From positions 434,001 through 498,000 of the forward strand of contig CAVZIL010000007.1 in assembly GCA_963775505.1 (NCBI GenBank): DNA of 64,000 nt, read 5' to 3'. Below are positions 25,437-34,188 of the stretch, piece by piece; position 1 is the stretch's first letter, and every line of letters starts with the position of its first letter. Source of the DNA: JAIBJN01 sp963775505. Its GTDB lineage: Bacteria; Actinomycetota; Thermoleophilia; Gaiellales; Gaiellaceae. A program made the translations under genes and the position numbers. The notes beneath the pieces were generated by a model, which was not told where the DNA came from, searched no databases, and worked only from the letters and a program-made list of their open reading frames with translations.

Positions 25437-26977
25437 ATGGAGGTGCGGAACAGCCCGGCCACGGCGCTGCGTCGGCTCGAGGACGAGCTGGCGCGCATCG
25501 CGGGCGCCCCCGTCGCTGTCGAGCGCCCGGCGCAGGCCGAGCACGGCGATTACGCGACCAACGTCGCGCTGAAGCTCGCCGGGGCCAGGAAGCGCCCGCC
25601 GCTCGAGATCGCCGCGGAGCTCGCCGGCGCGGCGGCGGCGCTTCCCTGAAGTCGAGCGCGCCGACACGGCGCCGCCGGGGTTCCTGAACCTGTGGCTCGC
25701 GCCGTCCTGGTACCGCGAGGCCCTGGCGGAGATGGTCGCCGCCGGCGGCGCCTATGGCGCGGGCTCGGCGGAGAGCCCCGAGCGGGTGCAGGTGGAGATG
25801 GTGAGCGCCAACCCGACCGGCCCGATCACGGTGGCGGCGGCGCGCAACGGCGCGTTCGGGGACTCCGTCGCGCGGCTCCTCGAGTTCGCGGGCCACTCGG
25901 TCGAGCGCGAGTACTACTACAACGACGCCGGTACGCAGATGGAGCGCTTTCGCGCGTCCGTCGAGGCCGCCCGCCGCGGAGAGCCGCCGCCCGAGGACGG
26001 ATACGCCGGCGGCTACGTCGAGGACCTCGCCGCGCTCGCCGACGACCCCGTACCGCACGTCCTGCATCAGATCGAGACGAGCCTCGAGCGCTTCCGCATC
26101 CACTTCGACTCGTGGGCGAGGCAGAGCGAGATCGAGAAGCAGCTCCCCGCGCTGATGGAACGCCTGGACACCTACGAGCACGAAGGCGCCCTCTGGGTGC
26201 GGTCGACCGCCTTCGGGGACGAGAAGGACAGGGTGCTCGTCCGCTCGCCGGAGCGGGGCGGCCTGCCGACGTACGAAGCCGCCGACATCGCCTACCTGCG
26301 CGACAAGCTGGAGCGCGGGTTCGACCGGGCGATCTACGTCCTGGGGGCCGACCACCACGGCGTGCGCGGCTGGTACGAGGTGATCGCTCGGATGCTCGGC
26401 TACGACCCCGAGCGCGTCGAGGTGATCCTCTACCAGCTCGTCCACCTGACGCGGGGGGACGACGTCGTCGAGGATGGCCAAGCGGCGCGGCGACGTCGTC
26501 ACCCTCGACGAGCTCGTAGACGAGGTCGGCGTCGACGCGGCCCGCTGGTACCTCACCAACCGGGGCCCCGACCAGACGATCACGATCGACGTCGATCTCG
26601 CGCGGGAGCGGAGCGAGAAGAACCCCGTCTACTACGTCCAGTACGCGCACGCGCGGATCGCGGGGATCCTCCGGAACGCGGGCGCCGCCGAGATCGACTC
26701 GGAGCCGCCCGCCGACCTCGCTCAGGAGGAGCGCGACCTCGTCAAGCGCCTGGCGGAGTTCCCCGGGATCGCCGCCGAGGCGGCCGGGCGCCGCAGCCCC
26801 CAGGCGCTCCCCACCTACGCCATCCGCCTCGCGGACGACTTCCACCGCTTCTACCACCGCCACCGCGTGCTCGAGAGCGACGCGGAGGCGTTCAGGCTGG
26901 CACTCGTCACCGCGACGAAGGCCGTGATCGCTCGCAGCCTCGACCTCGTCGGGGTCGAGGCGCCCGACCGGATGTAG
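25437..26977 (+). CDS. argS: Arginyl-tRNA synthetase, with two one-base insertions
   Basis: A class I synthetase that charges tRNA-Arg. After correction the gene encodes 512 residues. It has the N-terminal Add-1 domain (GDYATNVALKLA), the signature SANPTGPITVAAARNG (HIGH-type), GADHHGVRG, LVHLTRG, the KMSKS-like EMAKRRG, and a C-terminal anticodon-binding domain. Two +1 shifts break it: an extra T at about 25647 that creates a TGA after CCC, and an extra G at about 26470 between VVE and MAKRRG. Removing both gives exactly 513 codons, which argues for sequencing errors in an essential gene. Confidence 0.93.
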
Positions 26978-26998
26978 AGAACGAGAAGGAGGCACGAG

Positions 26999-27390
26999 AT
27001 GCTGCAGCAGGCACGCGTAGCGGCCATCGTCCCGGTGTCGGACGTCGAGGCCGCCATCCGCTTCTACGGGGACATGCTCGGGCTCAGGCTCAGGGAGCGC
27101 CGTAGCGACCTGCCGGAGAACCGGGAGGCGGAGTTCGAGGCGGGAGACGGGACGCTCCTCGTCTACGAGAGCGTCGGCGCGGGACAGAGCAGGCACACGG
27201 TGGCGGGCTTCCGCGTCGACGACATCGACGCGGTGGTCGCCGGCCTGCGGGAACGCGGCGTCGTCTTCGAGGACTACGACCTCCCGGATCTGAAGACGGA
27301 GGGCGGGATCGCCGCGGTCGGCGACGTCCGGGCCGCGTGGTGCAGGACCCGGACGGCAACATCCTCGCCGTGGAGTCCGTGGGCGGCTAG
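26999..27390 (+). CDS. VOC-family (glyoxalase-like) protein, one-base deletion near the end
   Basis: About 130 residues. It shows the bleomycin-resistance/glyoxalase fold (VAAIVPVSDVEAAIRFYGDML, a typical start) and ends in the family motif QDPDGNILAVESV. As written, the frame changes at about 27338 between AAW and QDPDGN. One missing G (TGGTG for TGGGTG) restores a clean 131-codon gene ending at TAG 27388-27390. The ATG has an excellent AAGGAGG site. It begins 22 bp after argS and may be co-transcribed. The ligand is unknown. Confidence 0.82.
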
Positions 27391-27517
27391 CGGGTTATAC
27401 CGCCCCGTTCGGAACACCGGCTGGCCGCCCTCGAGAGAGGAGTTTTCTCGGTGGGTGGCGCTCGCGGCATCCCTGAAGGTTGGGCTACATCGCTTCCGAC
27501 CGACAGGAGACAGAGAC

Positions 27518-28108
27518 ATGACCAGTCAGCCCACCTCGATCCGCGCCGGCGACACGCTCGAGAACCCCGTCACCGGCGAGAGCATCCTCTTCCTGCGAAC
27601 GGCCGCCGACACCGACGGCGAGCTCGTCGAGATCGAGGTCACCGTGGAGCCCGAGGGCGCCGTGGCGGCCGCCCACGTGCACCCCTTCCAGAGCGAGCGC
27701 TTCGAGGTCCTCGAGGGCACGCTCGAGTTCCGTCGCGGCCGGGAGCAGGTCGTCGCAGGCCCCGGCGACGTCGTCACGGTGCCGGCCGGCACGGCTCACA
27801 GCTTCCGCAACTCCGGCGAGACCGTCGCCCGCTTCCGCTGCGAGGTTCGCCCCGCGCTCCGGTTCGAGCGTTTCCTCGAGACGATGTTCGGGCTCGCCGC
27901 GGCCGGCAAGACGAACCGCAAGGGCATGCCGAGCCCGTTCCGCCTCGCCGTCATCGCCAATGCCCACTTCGATGACGTGCGCCTGCCGCACGTGCCGGCG
28001 TTCGTGCAGAAGGCGGCGCTCGTGACGGGTGCGGCCGTCGGGCGCCTCGCCGGAATCGGGCCGACGTACGAGCCCGCACGCGAGTTCAAGCCCGCCTACG
28101 TCTCGTAG
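27518..28108 (+). CDS. Cupin-domain protein
   Basis: 196 residues. Residues about 10-105 form a cupin barrel with the motif AAHVHPFQSERFEVLEG, which supplies two His and a Glu as metal ligands, and the second motif GTAHSFRN. The C-terminal 90 residues contain a small hydrophobic helix. Such proteins bind or oxidise small molecules; the ligand is not predictable. The start ATG follows CAGGAGA. A terminator-type hairpin follows 20 bp after the stop. Confidence 0.85.
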   Translation: MTSQPTSIRAGDTLENPVTGESILFLRTAADTDGELVEIEVTVEPEGAVAAAHVHPFQSERFEVLEGTLEFRRGREQVVAGPGDVVTVPAGTAHSFRNSGETVARFRCEVRPALRFERFLETMFGLAAAGKTNRKGMPSPFRLAVIANAHFDDVRLPHVPAFVQKAALVTGAAVGRLAGIGPTYEPAREFKPAYVS

Positions 28109-28128
28109 CGTGTTCGACCCGACCGACT

Positions 28129-28152
28129 GAGGGCGGCCTCCGGGCCGCCCTC
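28129..28152. terminator. Bidirectional terminator hairpin
   Basis: GAGGGCGGCC and GGCCGCCCTC form a perfect 10-bp stem with a 4-nt loop, between the convergent cupin and KhtT-like genes. It lies 20 bp after the cupin stop and 6 bp before the khtT stop. Confidence 0.7.
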
Positions 28153-28158
28153 GCGCGT

Positions 28159-28677
28159 CTACTCGCCGCTTGCGGGCGCGTCGAACGGGCCCTCGGCGAG
28201 GAGCTTGCGGAACGTCGGATACTGGCCGAGCTTGCCGACGGTGACCAGCGTGTCGCCCTGCTCGATCACGTCGCCGGGTTGCGCGCCCGCGACCGGCTCC
28301 GGCTCGCGGAGGATGGCGATGATCGTGATCCCGGTGCGCGCGCGGAACGCGCACTCCGCCAGCGTCTTCCCGATCGCCGGGCTCGCATCCGGGACGGCGA
28401 CCCACTCGATGGCGAGCTCGCCGAAGGCCATCTCCAGCTCCTCGACGATCTTCGGCCGCTCATAGGCGCCGCCGATCAGCGCGCCGAACTGGCGCGCCTC
28501 GTCGTCCTCGAGCTGAATGACGGACTGCGGCTCCTCGTCGTCCGCGTGCGGGAACCAGTAGATCTCGCGCTGGCCCTCGTTGTGGAGGATGACGGTCAGC
28601 CGCCCGCCGTGCGCTGTGAAGCAGCTGTACTTGACGCCGACGCCGGGCAGGCGCGTCTCACGGAGCTCGCGGGCCAT
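28159..28677 (-). CDS. khtT: KhtT-like regulatory subunit of a K+/H+ antiporter (TrkA-C/RCK_C domain)
   Basis: 172 residues. The C-terminal part (about residues 80-160) is an RCK_C/TrkA-C domain (IEWVAVPDASPAIGKTLAE...GDTLVTVG) and the N-terminal part matches KhtT. In Bacillus subtilis KhtT gates the antiporter KhtU and can bind c-di-AMP. Its start overlaps the end of the antiporter gene by 20 bp, so they are made together. The presence of a c-di-AMP synthase at 7.2-7.8 kb makes control by that messenger plausible. Control is inferred, not seen. Confidence 0.85.
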   Translation of the reverse strand: MARELRETRLPGVGVKYSCFTAHGGRLTVILHNEGQREIYWFPHADDEEPQSVIQLEDDEARQFGALIGGAYERPKIVEELEMAFGELAIEWVAVPDASPAIGKTLAECAFRARTGITIIAILREPEPVAGAQPGDVIEQGDTLVTVGKLGQYPTFRKLLAEGPFDAPASGE

Positions 28678-29866
28678 GTGTCCCTCCTTCTGGAGTCAGT
28701 TTAGGTTGCGTGGGGAAGAGTCTGCGCCCGAGGCGCTTGGACTCCTTCATCAGCACGACGCCGATGACGGCGGTCGCGAGGACGTAGAGGCCCGCGATCG
28801 CCACGAGGTCTCGCCGCGCCGACGCCGCGACACCCGGGTTGGTGGCCGCCACCTGGGCGAGGATCACCGTGAACTCCCCGCGGGCGACGAGCGCCGTGCC
28901 CGCGTTCAGGCTCTGGCGCTGCGTGAATCCCCCGACCCTCCCGGCCGCGTAGGTGCCGCCCAGCTTGCCGACGACCCCGAGCACGACCGCGAGCGCGATC
29001 AGCCACCCGACCGAGTCGAGGGCCTCGACGTCGATCGAGAGGCCGAAGACGAAGAAGAAGAGCGCGCCGAACACGTCTCGGAAGCTGAGGAAGCGCTCCT
29101 CGATCTCGTGGCGCGCCGACGTGTCCGAGAGGATCACGCCCGCCATCAGGGCGCCGATCGCCTCCGACAGCCCCAGCCAGTGGGAGGCCGCGCTCATCCC
29201 GATCAAGAGCGCGAAGGTGAAGAGGAGGAAGAACTCCCGCGGCATCCAGTCGAGGAGCCGGTCGATCGGGCGGGCGAGCCAGCGTGAAGCAGCGAGCGAC
29301 GCGACGATGAACGTGATCGCCTTGGCGGCGAGCTCGAGCGAGTCGCCGAGCTCCCCGCCGCCTCCGCCCGCGAAGGCGAGGACGAAGGCGATGGCGATGT
29401 CCTCGACGATGAGGATGGCGAGGACGAGGTCGGTTTCGTCGTCCGCCAGCCGGCGGAAATCGATCAGTCCTTTGACCGCGACGGCCGAGGAGGAGACGTA
29501 GATCGCACCGGCCAGGATGAGCGCGGCGAGCGAGAACCCGAACGCGGCCACGCCGACGATCAGGCCCAGGCCGGCGTTGACGGCGAAGTCGATCGTCCCG
29601 CCGATGCCGAGGTGCATCCCGCTGCGTCTCAGGCGTTCGAGGGTGAACTCGAGCCCGAGGAAGAAGAGGAGGAAGATGACCCCGAGCTCGGCGACGAACT
29701 CGGTCACCTCGGACGGCTCGATGATGCTCAAGAACTCCGGCTCGTTCGGACCGAGCAGCAGCCCGGCGAGCAGGTACGCGGGGATCGCGGAAAGGCCGAA
29801 GCGGCTCGCCAGGAGGCCGAGCCCGGCGAGGACGGTGATGGTCAATGCGAGCTCGGCGAGCGTCAA
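28658..29866 (-). CDS. khtU: Monovalent cation:proton antiporter, CPA2 family (KhtU/KefB-like)
   Basis: 402 residues with about twelve membrane helices covering the sodium/hydrogen exchanger fold. Family landmarks include LLAGLLLGP near the N-terminus, the IVEDIAIAFVLAF helix, with its conserved acidic residue, and SEAIGALMAGVILSD. It has no fused RCK domain; that role is taken by the downstream khtT-like gene. It exports K+ in exchange for H+ for osmotic and pH control. The ATG start is close to the first helix. Confidence 0.88.
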   Translation of the reverse strand: MTLAELALTITVLAGLGLLASRFGLSAIPAYLLAGLLLGPNEPEFLSIIEPSEVTEFVAELGVIFLLFFLGLEFTLERLRRSGMHLGIGGTIDFAVNAGLGLIVGVAAFGFSLAALILAGAIYVSSSAVAVKGLIDFRRLADDETDLVLAILIVEDIAIAFVLAFAGGGGGELGDSLELAAKAITFIVASLAASRWLARPIDRLLDWMPREFFLLFTFALLIGMSAASHWLGLSEAIGALMAGVILSDTSARHEIEERFLSFRDVFGALFFFVFGLSIDVEALDSVGWLIALAVVLGVVGKLGGTYAAGRVGGFTQRQSLNAGTALVARGEFTVILAQVAATNPGVAASARRDLVAIAGLYVLATAVIGVVLMKESKRLGRRLFPTQPKLTPEGGTHGPRAP

Positions 29867-29907
29867 TCAACCCCTCCGGTCGGTGCGCAGATCCTATGGG
29901 CGACCGC

Positions 29908-30531
29908 CTAGATCCAGCCGACGTCGCTGAACTCGGGGACGCCGTGATGCCATGCGGCCCAGCCGGCGAGGAGCAGCGCGGCGAGCGCGAGTGCGCCGGC
30001 GCAGGCCCCGAGAATCGGGCGCGGCCGCGCGAGCGCCCAGACGACCAGGAGGGCGGCCGCGGGCGGGAGCAGCCACCACGTCTGTCCCTCGACGACGCTC
30101 GTGAAGAGCGTGAAGCCGAGGAGGACGACGACGAGAGCCGCCTGGACGCCGCTTCCCCGGACCGGCGGCCTGGCCCACGGCTCGGCGAGGCAGAAGGCGA
30201 TCAGGAGCCCGATGAGCCCGACGTGCCACTCGACGTGGCTGAACTGCTCGTCCCAGAAGTAGGCGACGCTCTCGGCCTCGCCGGTGAGGCCCTCCGCCCG
30301 GATCGAGTTGGCGGCCAGGTGGATGCCGTGGCCGTCCACGTACGCGATTCCGGCCGCGATCCCGAGCCCGAGCGCTACGCCCCACGCGCCGAGGCGGGCG
30401 AGCACGACGGCCGCCAGGCCGACGACGGCGAACGGGGTCGCCAGGTCGACCCAGTCCCCCGCGTCCCCGACGACCGAGGGAAGGTGGTGGAAGATCGCGA
30501 CCGCGGCCGCGAAGGCGACGAGCGCGCGCAC
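29908..30531 (-). CDS. Multi-pass membrane protein of unknown function
   Basis: 207 residues with six or seven hydrophobic helices, and conserved-looking polar residues within them (IFHHLPSVVGDAGDW, WDEQFSHVEWHVG). The His- and Trp-rich helices could bind a metal or haem, but I recognise no family. The GTG start at 30531 is chosen; it is divergent from glpX, 58 bp away. Function is not assigned. Confidence 0.65.
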   Translation of the reverse strand: MRALVAFAAAVAIFHHLPSVVGDAGDWVDLATPFAVVGLAAVVLARLGAWGVALGLGIAAGIAYVDGHGIHLAANSIRAEGLTGEAESVAYFWDEQFSHVEWHVGLIGLLIAFCLAEPWARPPVRGSGVQAALVVVLLGFTLFTSVVEGQTWWLLPPAAALLVVWALARPRPILGACAGALALAALLLAGWAAWHHGVPEFSDVGWI

Positions 30532-30588
30532 GGCCCGAGGGTAGACCTCGTGTCGGCGTGTGCCCAGAGTGGCGTAGGATAGGCCGTG

Positions 30589-31581
30589 ATGGGGAACGGG
30601 GCCGTTCCCGACCGGAACCTCGCACTCGAGCTCGTGCGGGTGACCGAGGCGGCAGCGCTCGGTTGCGGGCGCTGGATCGGCCGCGGCGACAAGAACGCGG
30701 CCGACCAGGCCGCCGTGGACGCGATGCGGGCGATGCTCGACACCGTCTCGATGAGCGGGATCGTCGTCATCGGCGAGGGGGAGAAGGACGAGGCGCCGAT
30801 GCTCTACAACGGCGAGGAGGTCGGCAACGGCCAGCCACCCGAGGTCGACGTCGCCGTCGACCCGCTCGAAGGCACGCGCCTCACCTCGGTCGGGCAGCCG
30901 AACGCGATCGCGGTGATCGCCGTCGCCGAGCGCGGCACGATGTTCTTTCCGGGCGCCGCCCTGTACATGGACAAGCTCGTCGGCGGCGAGGAGGTCGCCG
31001 GCACGATCTCGATCGACGCCGCCCCCGGCGAGAACGTTCGCGCGGCGGCGGCGGCTAAGGGCGTCAAGCCGAGCGAGATCGCCGTCGTCGTCCTCGATCG
31101 GGAGCGGAACCAGCCGATCATCGACGGCCTGCGCGAGGCCGGCGCCAAGGTCAACCTGATCACCGACGGCGACGTCGCGCCGGCCATGGCGGCCGCGCGG
31201 CAGGGAACGGGGGTCGACCTGATGATGGGGATCGGCGGGACGCCGGAGGGCGTCATCGCCGCGGCGGCCGTCAAATGCCTCGGCGGCATCGCCCAGGGCC
31301 GGCTGTGGCCCCGGAACGACGAGGAGCGCCAGGCGCTCGTCGACGCGGGCTACGACCCCGACCGGGTGCTCACGACCGACGACCTCGTCGCCGGGGACAA
31401 CGTCTTCGTCTCGGCCACCGGAGTCACCGACGGGGCGCTCCTGCGCGGGGTGCGCTTCACGCGCGGCGGGGCGCACACGGAGTCCGTCGTCATGCGCTCC
31501 CGCTCGGGCACGGTCAGGCGGATCGAGGCCCAGCACGCGCTGGACAAGCTCGAGCGCTTCTCGGGCCGCGAGTACCGCTAG
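30589..31581 (+). CDS. glpX: Fructose-1,6-bisphosphatase, class II
   Basis: 330 residues. GlpX hydrolyses fructose 1,6-bisphosphate in gluconeogenesis and needs Mg2+ or Mn2+. Catalytic motifs are intact: GRGDKNAADQAAVDAM, IGEGEKDEAPML (metal Glu), VDPLEGTRL (metal Asp) and YMDKL. The class I aldolase gene converges on it, and both stop codons share one CTAG. A second, divergent GlpX paralogue occurs at 58 kb; this copy is the one expected to act as the true FBPase. Confidence 0.95.
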   Translation: MGNGAVPDRNLALELVRVTEAAALGCGRWIGRGDKNAADQAAVDAMRAMLDTVSMSGIVVIGEGEKDEAPMLYNGEEVGNGQPPEVDVAVDPLEGTRLTSVGQPNAIAVIAVAERGTMFFPGAALYMDKLVGGEEVAGTISIDAAPGENVRAAAAAKGVKPSEIAVVVLDRERNQPIIDGLREAGAKVNLITDGDVAPAMAAARQGTGVDLMMGIGGTPEGVIAAAAVKCLGGIAQGRLWPRNDEERQALVDAGYDPDRVLTTDDLVAGDNVFVSATGVTDGALLRGVRFTRGGAHTESVVMRSRSGTVRRIEAQHALDKLERFSGREYR

Positions 31582-32609
31582 ACCGCGGCTAGCTCCTTCT
31601 CCAGCCCGGCCGAGTAGCTCCCGTCCCTTGCGGCGCCGTTCATGCGCGCGCGGTGGGCGAGGGCTTCCTGGCCGGCCTGGACGTTCGCCTCGTCGCCCTT
31701 CCAGGCCTTGAGCGAGGGCGCCTGCAGCGCGCGGCCGTAGGAGAACGAGAGCTCCCACGGGTGCGGCCCGATCGCGTTCATCGCGTTCAGGTTCGCGGTC
31801 GCCTCCTCGTCGCCCTGGCCGCCCGAGAGGAAGACGATCCCTGGCACCGCCGCCGGCACGACGCCCCTGAAGCAGCGGGTCGTCGCCCTGGCGACCTCCT
31901 CCGGCGAGGCCTGCTGCGCGCTCTCCTTGCCGGAGACCACCATGTTCGGCTTCAGCAGCATCCCCTCGTAGACGACCCGCTGCGAGAAGAGCTCGTTGAA
32001 GACGGCCTCGAGCGTCGCCTCCGTGACCTCGTAGCAGCGCTCCAGCGTGTGCCCTCCGTCCATCAGCACCTCGGGCTCGACGATGGGCACGAGGCCGGCC
32101 TCCTGCGAGAGCACGGCGAAACGGCCCAGCGCGTGCGCGTTCACGTGAATGCAGTACGCGCTCGGGATCTTGTCGCCGTCGATCGCGATCACGGCGCGCC
32201 ACTTCGTGAACCTCGCTCCCAGCTCCCTGTACTCGGCCAGCCGCTCGCGGAGCCCGTCGAGGCCCTCCGTGACCGTCTCGCCCTCGGCCCCCGCGAGCGC
32301 CTTCGCGCCCTTGTCGACCTTGATCCCCGGAACGACGCCCGCGTCCTGGAGCACCTTCGTGAAGGGCACGCCGTCCTTCGTGGACTGGCGGATCGTCTCG
32401 TCGTAGAGGATCACCCCCGAGACGTGGTCGCCGAGGCCGGGGGTGGTGAACAGCATCTCCCGGTACTCCCGGCGCTTCTCCTCGGTCGACTCGACCTCGA
32501 TCGACTTCAGGCGCTTCTCGATCGTTCCGGTGCTCTCGTCCGCCGCGAGGATGCCCTTCCCGGGCGCGACCAGAGCCTGCGCGATCGCTTCCAGCGTTTC
32601 CTCAGCCAT
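31578..32609 (-). CDS. fba: Fructose-bisphosphate aldolase, class I
   Basis: 343 residues of the eukaryote-like class I aldolase. The N-terminus has APGKGILAADESTGTIEKR, and the Schiff-base lysine is in EGMLLKPNMV. SGGQGDEEATANLNAMN is the usual C-terminal phosphate-binding region. It splits or forms fructose 1,6-bisphosphate without a metal. Class I enzymes are a minority in bacteria, where class II is usual. The ATG at 32609 is preferred to a GTG one codon earlier; GAGGAG lies upstream. It pairs functionally with the convergent glpX. Confidence 0.94.
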   Translation of the reverse strand: MAEETLEAIAQALVAPGKGILAADESTGTIEKRLKSIEVESTEEKRREYREMLFTTPGLGDHVSGVILYDETIRQSTKDGVPFTKVLQDAGVVPGIKVDKGAKALAGAEGETVTEGLDGLRERLAEYRELGARFTKWRAVIAIDGDKIPSAYCIHVNAHALGRFAVLSQEAGLVPIVEPEVLMDGGHTLERCYEVTEATLEAVFNELFSQRVVYEGMLLKPNMVVSGKESAQQASPEEVARATTRCFRGVVPAAVPGIVFLSGGQGDEEATANLNAMNAIGPHPWELSFSYGRALQAPSLKAWKGDEANVQAGQEALAHRARMNGAARDGSYSAGLEKELAAV

Positions 32610-32687
32610 CACCAGCTCCTCTCCCGTTTCTCACCGCCCAAGTATTCCATCAGCTAGGGGCTCGCTCCGGGAATGCGCGCGCTGAGA

Positions 32688-32715
32688 GAAGGGGCCAGGT
32701 TGCCCGGGCCCCTTC
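32688..32715 (-). terminator. Stem-loop downstream of the Flp pilin gene
   Basis: GAAGGGGCC pairs with GGCCCCTTC (9 bp) across a 10-nt loop, 16 bp after the pilin stop codon on the minus strand. In the direction of transcription it is followed by a pyrimidine-rich CTCTC stretch. It is a likely intrinsic terminator for the small pilin gene. Confidence 0.6.
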
Positions 32716-32730
32716 GGTTGCTGTCAACGG

Positions 32731-32886
32731 TTAGCTGAGAAAACCGACGACCGTTTGCAGCCGGGCCACGATCGCGTTGCCCATGACTGCGAAGAGGAGG
32801 ACGAGCACCGGCGTGATCACGCCGATGACGACGGCGTACTCCGCCATCGTCTGCCCTTCGTCGCGTCGCAGCTGTTTCGAGCCCAA
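32731..32886 (-). CDS. Flp-type IVb pilin, 51 aa
   Basis: A short gene that is easily missed. The TTG start has AGGAGG seven bases upstream. The product begins with LGSKQLRRDEG and then QTMAEYAVVIGVITPV, the prepilin motif of Flp/Fap pilins: cleavage after Gly, Glu at +5 with Tyr at +6, then one hydrophobic helix. It would be processed by a prepilin peptidase and assembled by a Tad secretion system, none of which is in the window. It is probably monocistronic, with its own terminator hairpin. Confidence 0.85.
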   Translation of the reverse strand: MGSKQLRRDEGQTMAEYAVVIGVITPVLVLLFAVMGNAIVARLQTVVGFLS

Positions 32887-33032
32887 TGCGGAAACCTCCT
32901 GCTGACCGGGCGGGTGGTGGCCGCACGCCGCACGTCCGTTCTGCTCATATCGTCGTCACAACCGGGGTCGTCGGCCATCCCTCCGATGAGTCATTGGCTC
33001 CTGAGGGCGGTGCTATCGTTGACCCCGCTCAC

Positions 33033-33105
33033 GCGGACGTAGCTCAGCTGGTAGAGCATTGGCTTCCCAAGCCAAGGGTCGCGGGTTCGAGCCCCGTCGT
33101 CCGCT
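33033..33105 (+). tRNA. tRNA-Gly(CCC)
   Basis: A complete cloverleaf. The acceptor GCGGACG pairs with CGTCCGC, the D-arm is GCTC...GAGC, and the anticodon arm TTGGC-TTCCCAA-GCCAA puts CCC at positions 34-36. The T-arm is GCGGG-TTCGAGC-CCCGT. CCA is not encoded. Its 3' 45 nt are duplicated at 34189-34233, so it has served as an integration site. Confidence 0.96.
33061..33105 (+). repeat. attL-like direct repeat: 3' part of tRNA-Gly
   Basis: 45 bases from within the anticodon arm to the end of the tRNA gene are identical to 34189-34233. This is the classic position of the core site used by tyrosine integrases. Confidence 0.75.
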
Positions 33106-33282
33106 TCCGGCTGAACCCCGTATGGACACCGGCTTTGAGCGACGTTGGCGTTGCTTACTGCTCCGGGGTCGACGCAAGATCAACGCAAGAACGCTCCGAG
33201 CGTGCGTCCAGCCGGGCCAGAATTGCCGCGTCGGAGTCGCGGGCCAGGTGGCCGTAACGTTCGTCGATCTGCGGAGCCGGAA

Positions 33283-33870
33283 TCAGTCCAACCCGGTTGT
33301 CTGGCACGTGGGGTCTTCGTCAAGAGCGCGGGCGATTTCCGGCCCAGCGTCGATCGGACTCGCTTCCAGCCGAGCTCCGATCCGATCGAACTCCTCGTTA
33401 ATCGAGTTTCCGATCTCCTGCGCGCTCTCAGCAATTACCTGAGGATCGTGCGGGAGCTCGTCCATCTTCGCGCGTGCGCGGCCGAGGATGGGCCCGAACT
33501 CCGCGAGCACCGCTCGAAGGGTTGCTGCGATCGCCTCGCCGTCCTCGACAGCAGGCTGGCCGGCGGACTCGATCTCGCCCAGCATCTCGCCAGTTCGCGA
33601 GATCGTCCTGTCGATGAAGACGAGAATCTGGCGGCGATCCCCGTTGGCACCGAGGTCAGGCGCCGCCTCCTGCATCATCTCAGTCTGCTGGATCTCGATG
33701 TCCCGCTGCCAGCCTGCGAGCGCGCCACAGACGTCTCCAACCCACTCGTCCACCGGGGCTCCATCCGGGCCTGAAATGCGGGCGTAGCCCGCCGTCGCGC
33801 TCAACACAGCGGCGCAGATCCCAAACGTAATCAAGGTCGTCCTCCGCTTATCTCGGTAGACGTGGATCAT
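33283..33870 (-). CDS. Membrane-anchored or exported protein of unknown function, inside the tRNA-bounded insert
   Basis: 195 residues from ATG 33870. After a basic start (MIHVYRDKRR) comes one hydrophobic segment (about residues 11-30, signal peptide or anchor). An acidic, mainly helical domain with many Glu/Asp residues follows and looks like a small coiled bundle. There are few Cys, and I recognise no enzyme motif. It is the only convincing gene in the insert bounded by the tRNA-Gly duplication. Codon use is milder than that of the flanking genes, compatible with acquisition. Confidence 0.65.
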   Translation of the reverse strand: MIHVYRDKRRTTLITFGICAAVLSATAGYARISGPDGAPVDEWVGDVCGALAGWQRDIEIQQTEMMQEAAPDLGANGDRRQILVFIDRTISRTGEMLGEIESAGQPAVEDGEAIAATLRAVLAEFGPILGRARAKMDELPHDPQVIAESAQEIGNSINEEFDRIGARLEASPIDAGPEIARALDEDPTCQTTGLD

Positions 33871-34188
33871 CGCGCTCGACTCGGTCAGGGAAGCTGCATC
33901 GACGCCATCGGCGTGACCGCGCAGAAGCTTGAGTCGCTCAGTCCCGTGCGAGGCGCCGGAGCGCGGGCCGCAAGGACACCCCAGGACTACCCTGCCCACG
34001 CCCCGGCGAAGCTGAGCCTACGACTCGGCGGCGAGCTCGCCTAGATGGCTCTTTCGGCCGGTTAGACGAAGGCGAACAGGGGCTCCCCCTTGGCCGGCGC
34101 CCACGCCGCCCGGTCGAAGGCGACGACCTGGCTGTGGCGCTCCGGGCTGCTTGTCGTCGGCCGTCGCCGGGCGTGGTTTCCCCTTGGC
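33871..34188. other. Gene-free stretch of the insert
   Basis: I see no supported gene here. Short open frames exist on both strands, and one on the minus strand is partly a back-translation of the tRNA fragment. The region ends with the direct repeat at 34189. Confidence 0.5.

Larger units (their letters stand above)
33106..34188. mobile_element. 1.08-kb insert between tRNA-Gly and its 3' duplicate, remnant of an integrated element
   Basis: The segment lies between the intact tRNA and a second copy of its 3' 45 bp. Its DNA looks less GC-biased than its neighbours in places. It holds one exported-protein gene and no integrase, so it is either a decayed island or a small non-autonomous passenger. 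The boundaries are read directly from the direct repeats; the mechanism is inferred. Confidence 0.6.
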
